64,000 nucleotides of DNA from Galeopsis tetrahit (lineage: Eukaryota > Streptophyta > Magnoliopsida > Lamiales > Lamiaceae). Shown piece by piece: positions 11,616 through 23,578 of this stretch; position 1 is the stretch's first letter; each line of letters opens with the position of its first letter. The position numbers were made by a program, and so were the translations under genes. The stretch is taken from assembly GCA_963675135.1 (NCBI GenBank), contig OY776125.1, forward strand, positions 64,245,441 through 64,309,440, given 5' to 3'. Below the pieces are notes generated by a model that ran no database searches, was not told the origin of the DNA, and saw only the letters and a program-made list of their open reading frames with translations.

Positions 11616-12715
11616 GCTGAACTGAGAATAAAATATACAATTTGTATTAATATCCTATTAACACAAAAATTATCACATAATTTGATCACATGTACTATAT
11701 CAAAAACCTCAAAAAACGATATAAACATGCATCAGCCAACATCTTAAAATCAATTTAAGCAAGTCACGATGAGTGTGAACGTTTACTCAAATACATTTAA
11801 GCAGGTTACAAACAAAGCAGTTACAAACCTTTAATTCAAAATTAATAGTTGGCTTTAACCTGGCCATATAAAATTGACAGGGACTCCGATGGGAAGTTAA
11901 TACATCAATTTTATACCTAAGTAATAACCATAATTAAATACAGGACTATTATTTCGTTTTGAATAAGCCACTCGATGGGAGGGTCATACCGCCACTAGTA
12001 ATAATCCACAATCATCCTTAAAGGAATTTATTCATGTGAACTTATCCTTTGGCCTATCCGATAGGGAGAGAGGCGCTTGCCAATGCGTAGCCAAAAGACT
12101 TCACAAATAAATAAATTATGGAGACCATTTAATCAATTTATTATTTTAAATAAATTTGATTAAAAAAACATACTTAGTAATTTTTAAACTTGAGGTTTTT
12201 CACGAATCCTCATGCAAAATTAACAAATAATCATAGCATAATAACAAAACAAAATTAAACACAAATTAGGCAAACACGTCCAATTATCATGGTTTAATTT
12301 TCTCGTTTTGAAGAAACAAGAAATTCGTACTCCCACGGCCGCAACAAAAAAAAATCACGCCACGCCCACAACCGGCCCGTGTGGCTTGGTCGTCCGGGTG
12401 CGCCTCCGATTCTTTAATCCGTCCAACGGTCTTCGTCTTTGATCCGTTACAATTTATTTACAAAAAATAAATCTAACATCTAGACTAGTCTATTACAAAT
12501 TAAATAATCTAATCTACCCGTGGATTTTCTCACGGGAAAAACAAATCTGACCGAATCAGATTAAAAACCACATTCAAACAACATAAATTAAAACATACAT
12601 TAAAACCATGATAATTGGATACCTGCAAAAAAAGATCTAACAATTCTACCATCCAAATATCAATTTAATGTAAATAGATTTAAATTCTAATTTAAATTAC
12701 AGAACCCAAAACCTT
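11616..12715 (-). other. CopN untranslated leader
   Basis: About 1.1 kb between the PBS and the gag ATG. AT-rich with one GC-rich patch near 12330-12420. I see no coding region; it would hold the packaging signal. Confidence 0.6.
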
Positions 12716-12728
12716 GGCTCTAATACCA
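12716..12728 (-). other. Primer-binding site of CopN
   Basis: TGGTATTAGAGCC on the minus strand, 2 nt inside the 5' LTR end, matching the 3' end of plant initiator-Met tRNA with one difference from TGGTATCAGAGC. Confidence 0.88.
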
Positions 12729-12730
12729 AC

Positions 12731-13578
12731 TGTTGGGAAAGTAATCCCAATACCCAATAATAGTCCCCCAACAATGTGGTCCCCAACTCTTGTGGTCCCC
12801 AACTCCTTTGATGGAAATTATTATGGGACCACATTCCCCATCTCCTTTGTGGGGAATTATTGGCACTTGTGGGTTATGGACCATCACGCTAGGAATCCTT
12901 TTAGACTCCCGGGAATCTTTTGAGATGCCATAGGGATCTTTTGAGACTCTCGGGAATCCTTTGAGACTCCTTTAAAATTACCCGGATCTATTTGGGACGT
13001 AATTTAAATATGAATTATCATAAATCTAATTTCATAATTTAAACAAATTAAATCAACTAATTTATGTAATGAATGTACGGTAAAATAATTAAATCCCTAA
13101 ACATGCGGAACTAATGGATTACGTGTTTACCTTTAAATCGGAGAGATACCGTTGAGAAGAGTAACAACTTCAACTCAATTGCCTTCTCAAGTATTCCCTA
13201 AATCCTAGTCCGTTGATCCGGTGGGAGATCTCACGAACTATTAACTCTCAAGGAAGAATTAATTTTCTCTTGTTGCACACACTGTAATTTCGAAAATTAC
13301 AGATCTTTTTTTTTCTTTTCTTAGTCTCTAGAGTACCAAATTTTTTTTATCTTGGAATAATATAGAAATAATTTCTTATTTCCATATATCTTTTTCCATA
13401 AATATCTCTCTCTAATTTCTTCTTTTGCAACAAAATTAATCCTTATCTTTTAATTACCTTAATTAATAGACTTTTATTGGGCTACTTGAGGGGCCTTTAG
13501 GAGAATTAGGATTGGACCTTCCAATGGGCCCAAAAATCAATATTGAGCCATAACATTTTTCCAGCCCATTAATATTAA
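12731..13578 (-). repeat. 5' LTR of CopN, part proximal to the PBS
   Basis: Matches 5906-6803 of the other LTR. It carries an 18-bp local duplication around GTGGTCCCCAACTC near 12776-12806 and lacks the block of about 55 bp. It stops at the Helitron insertion. Confidence 0.9.
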
Positions 13579-13589
13579 CTAGTTTGTTG

Positions 13590-13606
13590 CCCGTGCGATG
13601 CACGGG
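13590..13606 (-). other. Helitron 3' terminal hairpin
   Basis: CCCGTGC-ATC-GCACGGG forms a 7-bp GC-rich stem with a 3-nt loop, 11 nt from the CTAG terminus. This is the usual Helitron termination signal position. Confidence 0.88.
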
Positions 13607-14876
13607 TCTGTTGTATATTGTCTTTTTTATAGTCTATAAAAATATAGTTAATTTTATTTTTTCCAGCCTGAGACGAAACAATGAAGGGAAGTTGACATGA
13701 AACTTGTTGATATTCACCAAGTAAATAAATTAGGCATCACATGTTGGTGTCACCGGTTGTCCAACATTCTCTAACCACTACAACAATCCATTAAGAGCAT
13801 ACGTTATCATATGAAATTTAAACCAGCATACCCATATATAAGAGGCTTAGAATTCAGAATATTAAATAACTTAACCATCAAACTAAGTTTCAAAATATAA
13901 TTTTAGATATATTACGAACACTATGAGAAACTTCATATGCTGCTTAGCTTGCCTCAATGAAGAGAAATTGTGCAAAACTTGTCTCATAAAAACCATATAT
14001 CCAATATCTAGTAATCCAATATATCTTAAAATACTAACGTCCATCCCTTGTAATCATTCTCCAACAAAGCCGATGAGCTAGTAGTAATCTAACTATTGAC
14101 AAATAAACGGGGAAGGAACCAAAATTATGGAGGAAGAAGTATGTATAACTTATGTACTACCGTGGAATAATATCATGAACTACGGGCCCAAATTGTTGCC
14201 ACGAATTAGAAGTATGTCCAAACCAAATATCAAGGTGTTCTTCCTCATACGGAAAGAAGAGAAGCAGAGGCTGGACTCCACCATCCAGGAATCATTTTGA
14301 CTGGGGCAAACAAATTTGCAAGTCTCTATACCCAAAAATGACAGAAAAAAAAAAAAGGGAAGGCAGCCAAACAAATTAAAATTGCAATATATGTAGAAGG
14401 GGATATGCCCAACTATAGTATTTGAGGGTGCAGCGAATTCCCTAGATGATACGTTTACAACATTATACATTTAATTTATAAAATACATATAAACATGAAA
14501 CATATATTAATAAAAGCAAGGAAAAATACATGTAGGGGCTAAATTAACTAATACCTTAATTTATTAGGAGTACAATATATCAAAGAAACTAACAATGTAG
14601 GCTATAGAATAATAACTCTAAGGATATAGATCTAGATTAACAAAGCCAGATCATTATTTCCAGACGAACGCAACAATATCTAGATGAAGTGTTGGCACAA
14701 CATAAGGGCTTTTTTTAAACTAAACTTCAAATGATAAATAACAGATAATTACTTAATGTTTTAAGACATTTTCACAAATTGCCAATCAAGAACAGAAAAT
14801 AAGGATAAACAATTTATGCAAAGATAATTTTCAAGATTTTGAAAAGGAAGCATAAGATGAAACCAAGATGACCCTA

Positions 14877-14987
14877 CTTAGCAGCAACATGAAATGGATC
14901 GAAGCCATTATTCTCAAGAATCAAGCAAGTCTCAGCATCTGAATGCTTCAAAAAACCCCCCTGCAGCAACATATAAGGAGTCTCGCC
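14877..14987 (-). pseudogene. Captured ankyrin-repeat exon fragment in the Helitron
   Basis: The minus strand reads GETPYMLLQGGFLK, then SDAETCLILENNGFDPFHVA. It fits the G-x-T-P and D-P-x-H-x-A-A spacing of ankyrin repeats in plant ankyrin membrane proteins (ITN1/ACD6-like), by recollection of the family. Directly after GCTGCTAA comes GTAGGG, a plausible splice donor, so it looks like an exon end copied with its intron. No further repeats are clear in the flanks. It could be a chance similarity, since it is only 37 residues. Confidence 0.5.
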
Positions 14988-15072
14988 TTCTTGATTCTTG
15001 CTTCGATAGCAAATCTTTTACACCATCATTCAAACTAAAAAACTTCTTAATAATCTGTTAACTTCCCCAAAA

Positions 15073-15432
15073 TTGAAAACCTTCATTTACTATTCTCTCT
15101 CCTTCTCCCTCTCTCTAGTAAGATCAATAACACATTCCCATGCTTCTACCATTATTTATCAACTTAAACAGTATTAGAAGAAAATTGCTGACCTCTAGAT
15201 TAGAAATTGACAAAAGAGTTGTATTTTGACCCTAAAATCAAAATAGATAAATAAAGAGTCTTATAGTACCTCTGTTATGCTGTTGAGCAACAGGTATTTT
15301 GAAGCCATTGTTGAAAATGCATGCTTGAAAAATCGAAAACCTTCATTTACTATTCTCCTTCTCCCTCTCTCTGGGAAGACCAATAACACATTCCCATTCT
15401 TCAACCATCATTTATCAACTGAAACAGATATT
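15073..15432. repeat. Direct duplication, 260-bp period, in the Helitron
   Basis: The segment from GAAAACCTTCATTTACTATT to about 15175 recurs from 15333 to about 15432 with scattered differences. Confidence 0.75.
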
Positions 15433-15571
15433 GAACCCTCAATTATTGTTAAAAAAGAAAAATTGAACTCTCACCAACTACAATAAGAACAACAATTTCA
15501 ATCGACAACAAAAAAATTGATGAAATAGACTCTTAAAAATATGCCATTGGCATCTGCGACACTTTCTTGAA

Positions 15572-16150
15572 ACATTAGGCTTTGTTACTGTAAATCTTAT
15601 CCTACTAAAATAACATTTGGACCTCCATTAAAGCTTAGGCATAAGAGAATCAAGCTAAGAAATTATTTAAAACGAACCGTCACACTGACCTGCACCCTAT
15701 CCTGTTTTGCCGCCAATTGTATCCAGATAATTTCTAATGAACGATATAAAACATTAAAGTCAATATTACAAATTTACAACATGAAACAACCTACACACTT
15801 GGATTATAGAATTATCTGCACATTTTTACTATTTGATGGATTCTCATCAAAGCTAATTTGTTCCTGCTGGTGATGCCTTAGGCTGATTCCTACGACAGTC
15901 ACTCGACATCTGCCACACTTTCTCGAAAAATTAGGCTTTATTACTGCAAATCCTAGAAATGTTTATTGTTTGTGCTACTTCACAAAAAGAAAGGTAAAAG
16001 TATCTAAAATAATATTTGGACCTCCATTAAAGCTTAGGCATAAGAGAATCAAGCTAAGAAAATATTTAAAATGAACTGTCACACTGACTTGCACCCTATC
16101 CTGTTTTGTCACCACTTGTTCCCTGATAATTTCCAATGAATTAGATATAA
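15572..16150. repeat. Direct duplication, about 399-bp period, in the Helitron
   Basis: The block around GGACCTCCATTAAAGCTTAG (15619) recurs at 16018, together with flanking matches (TTAGGCTTTGTTACTG / TTAGGCTTTATTACTG and TGCACCCTATCCTGTTTTG). The two copies have diverged. Confidence 0.75.
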
Positions 16151-16743
16151 GATAAGAGCACATATTATAGACTGTCACTATTATCAAGAATCACAAGAAA
16201 AGTTTTAGATACAATGTCAATTTCCCTTAATTTTGATAAGAAGTTTTGGAAAAGAAACAAAAATTACCTACTCAAGCAGAAGGGAATTCAAGAAATCAAC
16301 TTGATGGTCTTTCTTCTTAGTGGCAAATTCATAAACACCATCGCTGCCCTTCTAAAAAGCATATAGAGGCAGCTTTGATTCTAACCCAACAAATAATTAT
16401 AGTAAATTATACGAACTAAACTGAAAAATTGTAACACAATAAATGTTTAAACACACTGTACATATGCAAGTGTACCTGGAAGGCAGCAAGTTTTGAGACA
16501 ATTGTGGCCACAGCCGGGAGCGCTGGAGTTTGGAGGAGTGATCCCGCCGCTTACAGGGAAAGAGATGCGGTGGAGTTTGGAGTAGCAAATGAATGTATCT
16601 TTTGAAATTCTACATACATTATCCATCTAATTGCCACATAGAAATAAAAAGCCATGTGACAAGAATAGAAGAGCCACTTGGCAAATACTTTCAGATATCA
16701 ATTTTAACATACTTTTGTCACCTACTATAAATGTAGAAATGAA

Positions 16744-16858
16744 ACATTGGGGATTGAAACGGGTAGTGATATCAGTTTTTCTTAATAATTTTTCTTGCCA
16801 CCGTGAAGATCTTTTTGAGTGGGATGAACATTGGGGATTGAAACGGGTAGTGATATCA
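16744..16858. repeat. 31-bp direct repeat, 84-bp period, in the Helitron
   Basis: The repeat beginning ACATTGGGGATTGAAACGGG occurs at 16744-16774 and 16828-16858 without differences. Confidence 0.8.
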
Positions 16859-18165
16859 TGGAGCTACATGCATAGCAAAAAATATCACAAATGAAGATGC
16901 AATGCACTAAATTTAATTCACATATAATATGATCATATCATCCACACCCAACAAAAACAAACTCGAATTGACGCTTGAATGCCCTAAAAGAAGAAGATTA
17001 AAACACCAAAGACAAAACTAAAAACAATTGCTAACAATATTATCGGTTGTAAGGAAAAGCTTACCGATATCACCTATAAGGTGAAGCTTGATGAGGTAAT
17101 TGTAATATGTCCGTGCCCTCGCTGGTTCACCTTCAATCTCAGGTCTATATAGCAGATTGAACACAAATTATTGACAAAATGAACATACCAGACAAATAAA
17201 ATAATGGTAAATTCAGGCATACATAGTGGTTATCTCTCTATTATGATATATTGTATAACACAGACAGAGTATTAGAAAAATATCAATTCCAACATCAAAA
17301 TAATATTAAGAACATTGCATCCTAACCTTCACAAACTAATCTAATAATTAAAACCTTATTCAGAAGACCGAAAAAACATTCAAAATAATGTTAGGATGGC
17401 TTTAAACCAGCTTCATGTTAGCTTTCAAGTTTCAATACACATAATACTAATTGATCCCTAACACATTGAATCCATGAATGATATCCGGCTAATTTTAGTT
17501 CATTTTTTTTACTTGCCGAAACTAAAACCCAATCTTTGCGGACTTGAACTGGAAAAATAATACTGCGTTACTCAATGAAATAAAAAGTACTTGCCATCAA
17601 CTACTCAAGCTGAACAAATTCCAAAAATTAATAGTTATATCAGATGTAAAAAAAAATGCACTTTATTCGGTTTCAGCCGTTTCTTTACAGAGTTTCATAA
17701 GAGAGTGTGGCTCACCAGACCTCCACAGTCGTCGCAACGAATGATGTTACACTGCAATTAAAATCAGACATACATACGCGCAATTAGCGTCAATAAAAAC
17801 ATTCTAAATAGACAAAACAACAGAAATTAGAACACGGATTTGGGCCTAAAGGTAAGAATGCTTCCAGAACCATGAATCCCATGGATGGAGATTAATTCTT
17901 TCTCTTTCGCCATGTTACAATTGAAATGGATGATGATTGACTCGAGTAGTACGTATGGGGAAAGCGTTAAACAATCTACATGGAGAATGATCGGAATTTA
18001 TGGAGACTTTGTGAAGAGTAGCCAAATGAGAGAAGTGGAACCGTCAATGAAAGAACCAAGAGTTGAAACGGAAAAAATTATAATGCACAATAAAGTGACA
18101 CGTGGCGGAAGAATAGAGCCCCTAAATTGACACATGGAGTCTCATCCTCCTTTTATATATAAAGA

Positions 18166-18998
18166 TTCATTCCACACTATAGAATTAATATTGCACTATC
18201 CATCCTAACCCATATTACGAAATATGGCTCCCGGTTATTATTTCCCGTGTTTAAGATTCAATGTCCATCAATTAATTTAAGCTACTAAATGCTTTAATTA
18301 CTTAATATCTTTTATTCCTCGGAGTAAGGACAGCTCAACATTATTATCATACCGGAAATAAATTCCACTGATCAGATTTGATATGATAAACCTTCTAAGC
18401 CCACCAAGGGGACATAATCAACTTGACACTCCAAGACACGATTCTCTGTATTAATTTTGGCAATCTGTCCTGTAATTAATAATATTGCCCAAAATACAAA
18501 GTATTGAATCAAATTGATTATTTACCCATAATAAATCAAAGCAATACTTCTTAACTACAGACAATCCCATTTAAGTGACAGAGATTAAGAAATCAACAAC
18601 CACTGAGGTCTAATTCTTCATTCCTTAAGTCAGTCTAGAAGAATTACCTCTCTGTAGGTCCTATTCAGCACATCATAATGCACTAGTGTAATCTCTTGGT
18701 CAAGATAACCAATCCGAGCCTTACAGCTCAACTTCTACCAATGGATTGTTCAATTTCATCTAAGTTTTGAATCAATTGTACTTATATACAAGGAACTGAC
18801 AATGTGATCTTCTGTGATCTTCTACACACCACATTGTCTACAATGTAAAATACATTTGAACGTTTATGCAATAAATAATTAACATTCATTATATTTAAAG
18901 TAACCGGTGATAAAAATATTATTCTCATTTATAAGTGCAAGAATCAGTTTGTATACATAAGTAGCACTAAAAGCATACTTGCCAGTATAACCCTAACA
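18166..18998 (-). repeat. 5' LTR of CopN, outer part
   Basis: Continues the LTR after the Helitron and matches 6804-7604. It has an extra segment of about 34 bp near 18173-18206 that is absent from the other LTR. It ends CCCTAACA at 18998, followed by TSD ttcag. Confidence 0.9.
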
Positions 18999-20551
18999 TT
19001 CAGCAGGTTGGCAATCTTCATTCGCATGATCTTTTCCCTAGTGCAAATTGAATAATGCACCATGCTATACTGGGGTTGAGGTAGATCTGCTGGAGCCAGG
19101 TCTTCTGGTGCAGAAGAGATATGGAGTTGAGTGGTTGGGATTGTTTCCTCTGCTGTGTGAGTATCAGCAGGGGTTTGGGATGTCTGAGTTTGTTCATCTG
19201 CTGGTTGGTCATCAGCAGGGGATGGAGAAGCATTCTGGATTTGGTCATATGCTGTTTGGGTATCAGCAGTGATTTGGGGTATGGCTTGATCCTCTGCTGT
19301 GTGGGTATCAGCAGGGGTTTGGGTTTCAGTGAATGAGGGTTCAGATGGGTTGTCACTTTCAGTAGGGTTAAAGGATGAAATTGGGACTATGCTCATGGGA
19401 GTAGGGAGCCTGGATTTCTTAGACTTCTTTGTGAAAGAAGAAAAGTTCTTCTTTCTCTTCTGACCCTTAGAAAGTTTTGAAGGAGTAGCTGTAAGGGAGG
19501 GATTAGAGATACCTGCCTTCTTTAGAGGAGAGACTGATGGAGTAGCATCTGAATCAGATGGGGAGATGAGCCCAGATCTGATCAGATATCTTCTTTGTGC
19601 TAGAGTCTGATTGCCATCATCATCATCCTCAGCAGTCTTCTGATGAGCCTCTTCTTTGGAAGACTCCTCTTCCTCCTCAGCAGAGTCATGAGCAGACTCT
19701 TCTGCTGCATCTTTGGAGGATGCTTCAGCCAACTTCTTCTTCTTTTCCTCCTTCAACCTTGCTGCCTCAGCAAGGGCCTCCTTTCTCAAGTAATATTTGG
19801 AGATGTGAAACTTCTTAGCAGGACCCATCTTATACTTCTTTGGGAGTATCTCTGGAAGGATGATACTCAGCTTGTTGACAAAGCTGACTGTGGATGTCAC
19901 CTTCCATTCCTTAGATTGTAGCTCCAGAGTAACTTTCTTGGCTTCAAGAGCAATTCTGTCCAAGAAGAGCCCTTGCCAATCTCCATCAATCTGATCCCAA
20001 ATTGCAGCCATAACTCTAACCTTCAGAGTGGTAACTGCATCATGACTGAACGTGTTGCCAAGCAACATCTTACCTGCTATGTCCATCAAAGTCTGAAACT
20101 TGAGATCAAGTTGAGACTTCTTAACTCCAGAGGCATCAATAGCCTTGACTCTTCCACTAGTAAACATCTCCATATATTCATTTTCTCTCCCCATAATGTA
20201 AGTAGAGATGTTTACCTTCCCCCTTGGTAGGTCAAACAAGTCCTTGAGAATATCCCTAGTGACTTTGACCTTGTGTCCACCCATAACACTTTCAACATAT
20301 GAGCCTTTGGACACTACATTCGAGTAGAAAGCGAGCACATATTGTTCGTATACATTGGTTGGTGCTGCTTCCAGAAATTCACGGAGTTTGAGATTGAGAC
20401 ATCGAAGAAGAATCTCCTTATTCTCATCAGTGTGTTTGCCCTTGAAAAACAGAGCATTCTCAGTGAATATCTTCCCTTCCTTAGACCACTTTGCTGCATC
20501 TAGTGTGCCTGGGATCTTGGTCTTCTCATCATAGATTTCAATGATCCCCAT
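18999..20551 (-). CDS. Third ORF (env-like) of SireC, N-terminal part
   Basis: Begins MGIIEIYDEKTKIPG at 20551 and is open to the CopN insertion at 18999; the last 17 or so residues of the raw ORF come from the CopN LTR. An N-terminal globular region of about 250 residues (YEQYVLAFYSNVVSKG, VTRDILKDLFDLPRG, LKVRVMAAIWDQIDGDW) resembles, in layout, the plant transposon protein domains found in other plant elements; this is my inference. Then come a Lys/Glu segment, an acidic run, and a Ser/Pro/Thr region with repeated TPADTHTAED-like units (about residues 400-480). I see no signal peptide. It continues in frame at 5905-3887. Function unknown. Confidence 0.8.
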
Positions 20552-22439
20552 TCTGAGTGTAGGTTTTAGAAAGCTTTGAAAGATTTTTCAGAACGAGAGT
20601 GATTGAAGGCGGTTGAGTTTTGTGAGCGAAAGGGTTTGAGGAATGGCTTACGGATTGTTTTTATACTCCAGTAAATCTCGATTTGTGCATTAATCCAACG
20701 GTCAAAAGTGATTTAATGTGGAGTAACACCCAAAAATTTCCTTCTTCATCTTCTGTCCATTCCTTTAATTTTGCCGGCTCAGCATGCCATGTGGCAAATG
20801 TTGATTTGCTGGCAAGATAGTAATCGAGTACTAATGACATCATTACCAAAAATAGCCGTTGTGACTATATTTTAGTAAAAATTGATCATTCAAGGCCGTT
20901 TTCTATAAGTAAACATCATTCCTTATATAGGTTGAGTTTTTTAATTACATTCAGGAACAGCTCTAGAATGAATTACATGATCAAATAGATAATCATTAGA
21001 CTTTTTGATGATTTAGAAGTGATCTGATCAGCAGAGTAGAGTCTTCTGATTTTCTTGAAAAGTCTGCTGATTTTCCTTGAAAGTCTTCTGGTCAGCTGAG
21101 TTGGTCTTCTGATCAGTTGAGTAGATAATTTTGAATTGCTGAGTAAATCTTCTGTGAAAGTTTATCCAACCTGGTTTGATGGATCTTTCAGCAATTCCCC
21201 CTTAACCATGTGTTATCATCTTAACAATGTGTAGCTGGTCAGCCTGGATGATATTCCACTGGTTCAGGTTATCCTCACCATCGGATGCCCCATCACCAAC
21301 AGATGGAGTGTAGCATCTAATGTGTCCTTGTTAAATTTCTTCGCTTCTCTTGAGGAGGGAGAAGCTTGGAAGGAACTTCAATTGATAGTGAAGAGAAAGG
21401 CAGACGCTTGGTTTTCTTGATTGGTTTTGACAAAGTAGCCTTTGGTAACAAGCTCTCCATGTAGAACTTCCCCCTGGAGAAGAAGCTCTGCTTGTTTGCT
21501 ACTCTGTCCTCTGCATCTCTTCTTTCTTTTCTTTTCAACAAGAACTTCTCTTCTTTCTTTTCTTTTCAAAAAGATATGTATGTTGAATGAGCCAAGTATG
21601 CTGATCTGCATCATCTTCATCACCTGGACAGATCTTCATCTCCTTCACCCAAGACCTGGGTTGAGGGATGATGTCCATGCCATCTCTTCTTTCGATTTTC
21701 TCCATACCTGAAACAGAAGTAATAGTTAGTGATTTGTGTTCTTAGTTATTCCCATAACTGCCTCCTTTTATAGAGGTGGAGATGAGGTGGTGGAGAGAAA
21801 GATGACAAAAATATTGAGTTGATAGGTCTGAATTTCTGAAAAGGTTACTTCTTAAGATCAACAATGAGATTCTTGATCTAATGGTTCACATTTAAAGATA
21901 TTCAGACTTTATCTCGTGGAATGCAGAAATTATAGATTTTGAACATGAGTTATTTGAGATCCGTATACAACTTGCATACTGTTGAGTCGGTGAGGATGGT
22001 GTATTAATTCATCCAAGTATAACTCAATAGTATACTGTATGTATGTATAGTGATAAAGTATTTTATGAAGAATAGTTTATTATTATAAACATGTATACAT
22101 TGCTTTGAGTACAGACTTCAAGTAACTTTGTTCAACTCTTCTGAATAAATATATATGTTTATGCAATGTAGAAGATAGAGTATTTTATCAAGGATTCTTA
22201 AGGTATCATGGATTCCCCATTGATTTAATAACTCTATGTATTCCCTCAGCTTTATTTGTCTTCATTGGGAAAGTACTTACCTGAAGATGAGGGTGTCTAT
22301 TCACCTCATCTGATTCTCCTAGTCAGCTGCAGTTGTATCAGTTGAGGTCTTCTCAGCTGATCTTGCTCTTCATGTGCTTGGATCAAGGAGTCCTAGGCTG
22401 TAGCATAGGGTCTTGAATCTTTCTTCAGCTAGGGGCTTA
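20552..22439 (-). other. SireC spacer between RNase H and the third ORF
   Basis: About 1.9 kb with no large ORF. It holds repeated words such as GTCTTCTGATCAGCTGAG (21000-21130, seen in either orientation) and a tandem repeat of about 31 bp rich in CTTTTCTTTC near 21510-21570. Such spacers are usual between pol and the extra ORF of Sireviruses. Confidence 0.6.
21535..21705 (-). CDS. Short upstream ORF in the SireC spacer, unrecognised
   Basis: 56 codons from MEKIERRDGMDIIPQPRSW to a stop created within a tandemly duplicated CTTTTCTTTC-type repeat. Reading past the repeat in another frame gives more basic sequence. It may be a remnant of a longer leader peptide or an upstream exon of the third ORF; I cannot recognise it. 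Confidence 0.25.
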   Translation of the reverse strand: MEKIERRDGMDIIPQPRSWVKEMKICPGDEDDADQHTWLIQHTYLFEKKRKKRSSC

Positions 22440-23578
22440 GTCAAGATGTCCGCTCTTTGGATAACTGTGTGAATTTTCTCCATCTTGATGTCCTTCTTTT
22501 CAAAGTGGTCTCTTATGAAATGGTGTCGTATGTCGACATGCTTGCACCTTGTGTGAAGAACTGGATTTTGAGTGATAGCAATGGCACTGCTGCTATCACA
22601 GTAGATAGGGACTTCTCTTGCCTCTACATTGTAATCTTTTAGTTGTTAGACCAGCCAGAGCAGCTAACTACAACAACTTCCAGCTGCCATATATTCTGCC
22701 TCAGTAGTGGAGGTTGCAACAGAGGTTTGCTTCTTTGAAAACCATGAAATTAACTTGTTGCCTAGGAATTAACATGTTCCAGATGTGGACTTCCTATCAA
22801 TTATGCATCCACCATAGTCTGAGTCAGAGTATCCACTCAACTCTAGATTGTCATCAGCAGGGTACCATAGTCCTAAGTTGACTGTTCCTTTTAGGTACTT
22901 GAGAATCTTCCTTGCTGCTTCTAGATGACTTTGCTTTGGGTTTGCTTGAAACCTAGCACATACTCCTACAGCAAAGGTTATGTCTGGTCTGCTGGCTGTA
23001 AGATATAGGAGAGATCCAATCAGTGCTGTATATTCAGCTTGATCAACTGCAGTACCAGATTCATCTAGTTCCATTTTGAATGAGGTCATCATTGGAATCC
23101 TTGCAGTCTTGCTTTGTTGAGCTTTGAATCTTTCTAATAGGCTCTTGGTATACTTGGATTGGTTGATGAAAATCCCGTCTGGACTTTGCTTGACTTGAAG
23201 TCCTAGGAAGTAGTTCATCTCACTCATCATGCTCATCTCGAATTTTCCTTGCATTAGTTCAGAGAACTTCTTGCACATATCTTGATTGGGTGATCCAAAT
23301 ATAATGTCATCTACATATATTTGCACCATTAGAATATCTTCTCCTTCTTGTATTCTGAAAAGTGTTCTATCAACTTTGCCTTTTGTGTATCCATTGTCAA
23401 GTAGGAATTGTGACAATGTGTCATACCAAGCTCTAGGGGCTTGCTTCAGACCATAGAGGGCCTTCTTCAGACGATATACTTGATCTCCTTTTTCAAAGCC
23501 TGGGGGCTGCTCTACATACACTTCTTCTACCAGAATACCATTTAGGAAGGCACTTTTGACATCCATTTGATATACCTT
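22440..23578 (-). pseudogene. SireC pol: RT and RNase H
   Basis: The minus strand from 23566 reads MDVKSAFLNGILVEEVYVEQ, ALYGLKQAPRAWYD and IYVDDIIFGS (YVDD at 84-87), then YFLGLQVKQSPDG and SRPDITFAVGVCARF. RNase H follows: SGYSDSDYGGCIIDRKSTSG, and, after a TAA at 22769-22771 (CAA in the paralogue), FLGNKLISWFSKKQ and TTEAEYMAAGS. A frameshift near 22660 follows, after which the end of the domain reads on to about 22440. Everything upstream of the KVYQMDV block is missing: at about 23578 the sequence switches to an inverted third-ORF fragment. High similarity to SireB RT. Confidence 0.9.

Larger units (their letters stand above)
13579..18165 (-). mobile_element. Helitron inserted in the CopN 5' LTR
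   Basis: Comparison with the intact CopN LTR shows a precise 4,587-bp insertion between A and T with no target duplication. On the minus strand it begins TCTTTATATATAAAAG (5' TC) and ends in CTAG (CTRR) followed by host T, with a 7-bp stem hairpin 7 nt before CTAG. No Rep/helicase protein is visible, so it is non-autonomous. It contains several internal direct duplications and at least one exon-like piece that looks captured from an ankyrin-repeat gene. The other short ORFs in it are unsupported. Confidence 0.9.
5906..18998 (-). mobile_element. CopN: Ty1/copia retrotransposon (not Sirevirus) inserted in SireC
   Basis: Complete by its ends: TGTTGGG at 5906, CCCTAACA at 18998, and the 5-bp target duplication ttcag at 5901-5905 and 18999-19003. 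Minus-strand order: 5' LTR (18998-12731, split by a Helitron), PBS (12728-12716), gag-PR-INT-RT-RNase H (11615 to about 7690), PPT, 3' LTR (7604-5906). Integrase precedes RT, so it is copia. There is no third ORF between RNase H and the 3' LTR. Motifs recall the BARE/Angela-Tork side of plant copia, but the lineage is from memory and unproven. Several frameshifts make it non-autonomous. Confidence 0.93.

Noticed and set aside
16631..18130. Short ORFs in the Helitron as protein genes
   Set aside because: One contains the 31-bp repeat translated twice and another is low-information AT-rich sequence; neither shows a family signature.
18944..18998. Hydrophobic C-terminal tail (ILASMLLVLLMY) on the third ORF, looking like a membrane anchor
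   Set aside because: These codons come from the CopN LTR after the insertion point at 18998; the same tail appears in the LTR ORF at 7550-7735.
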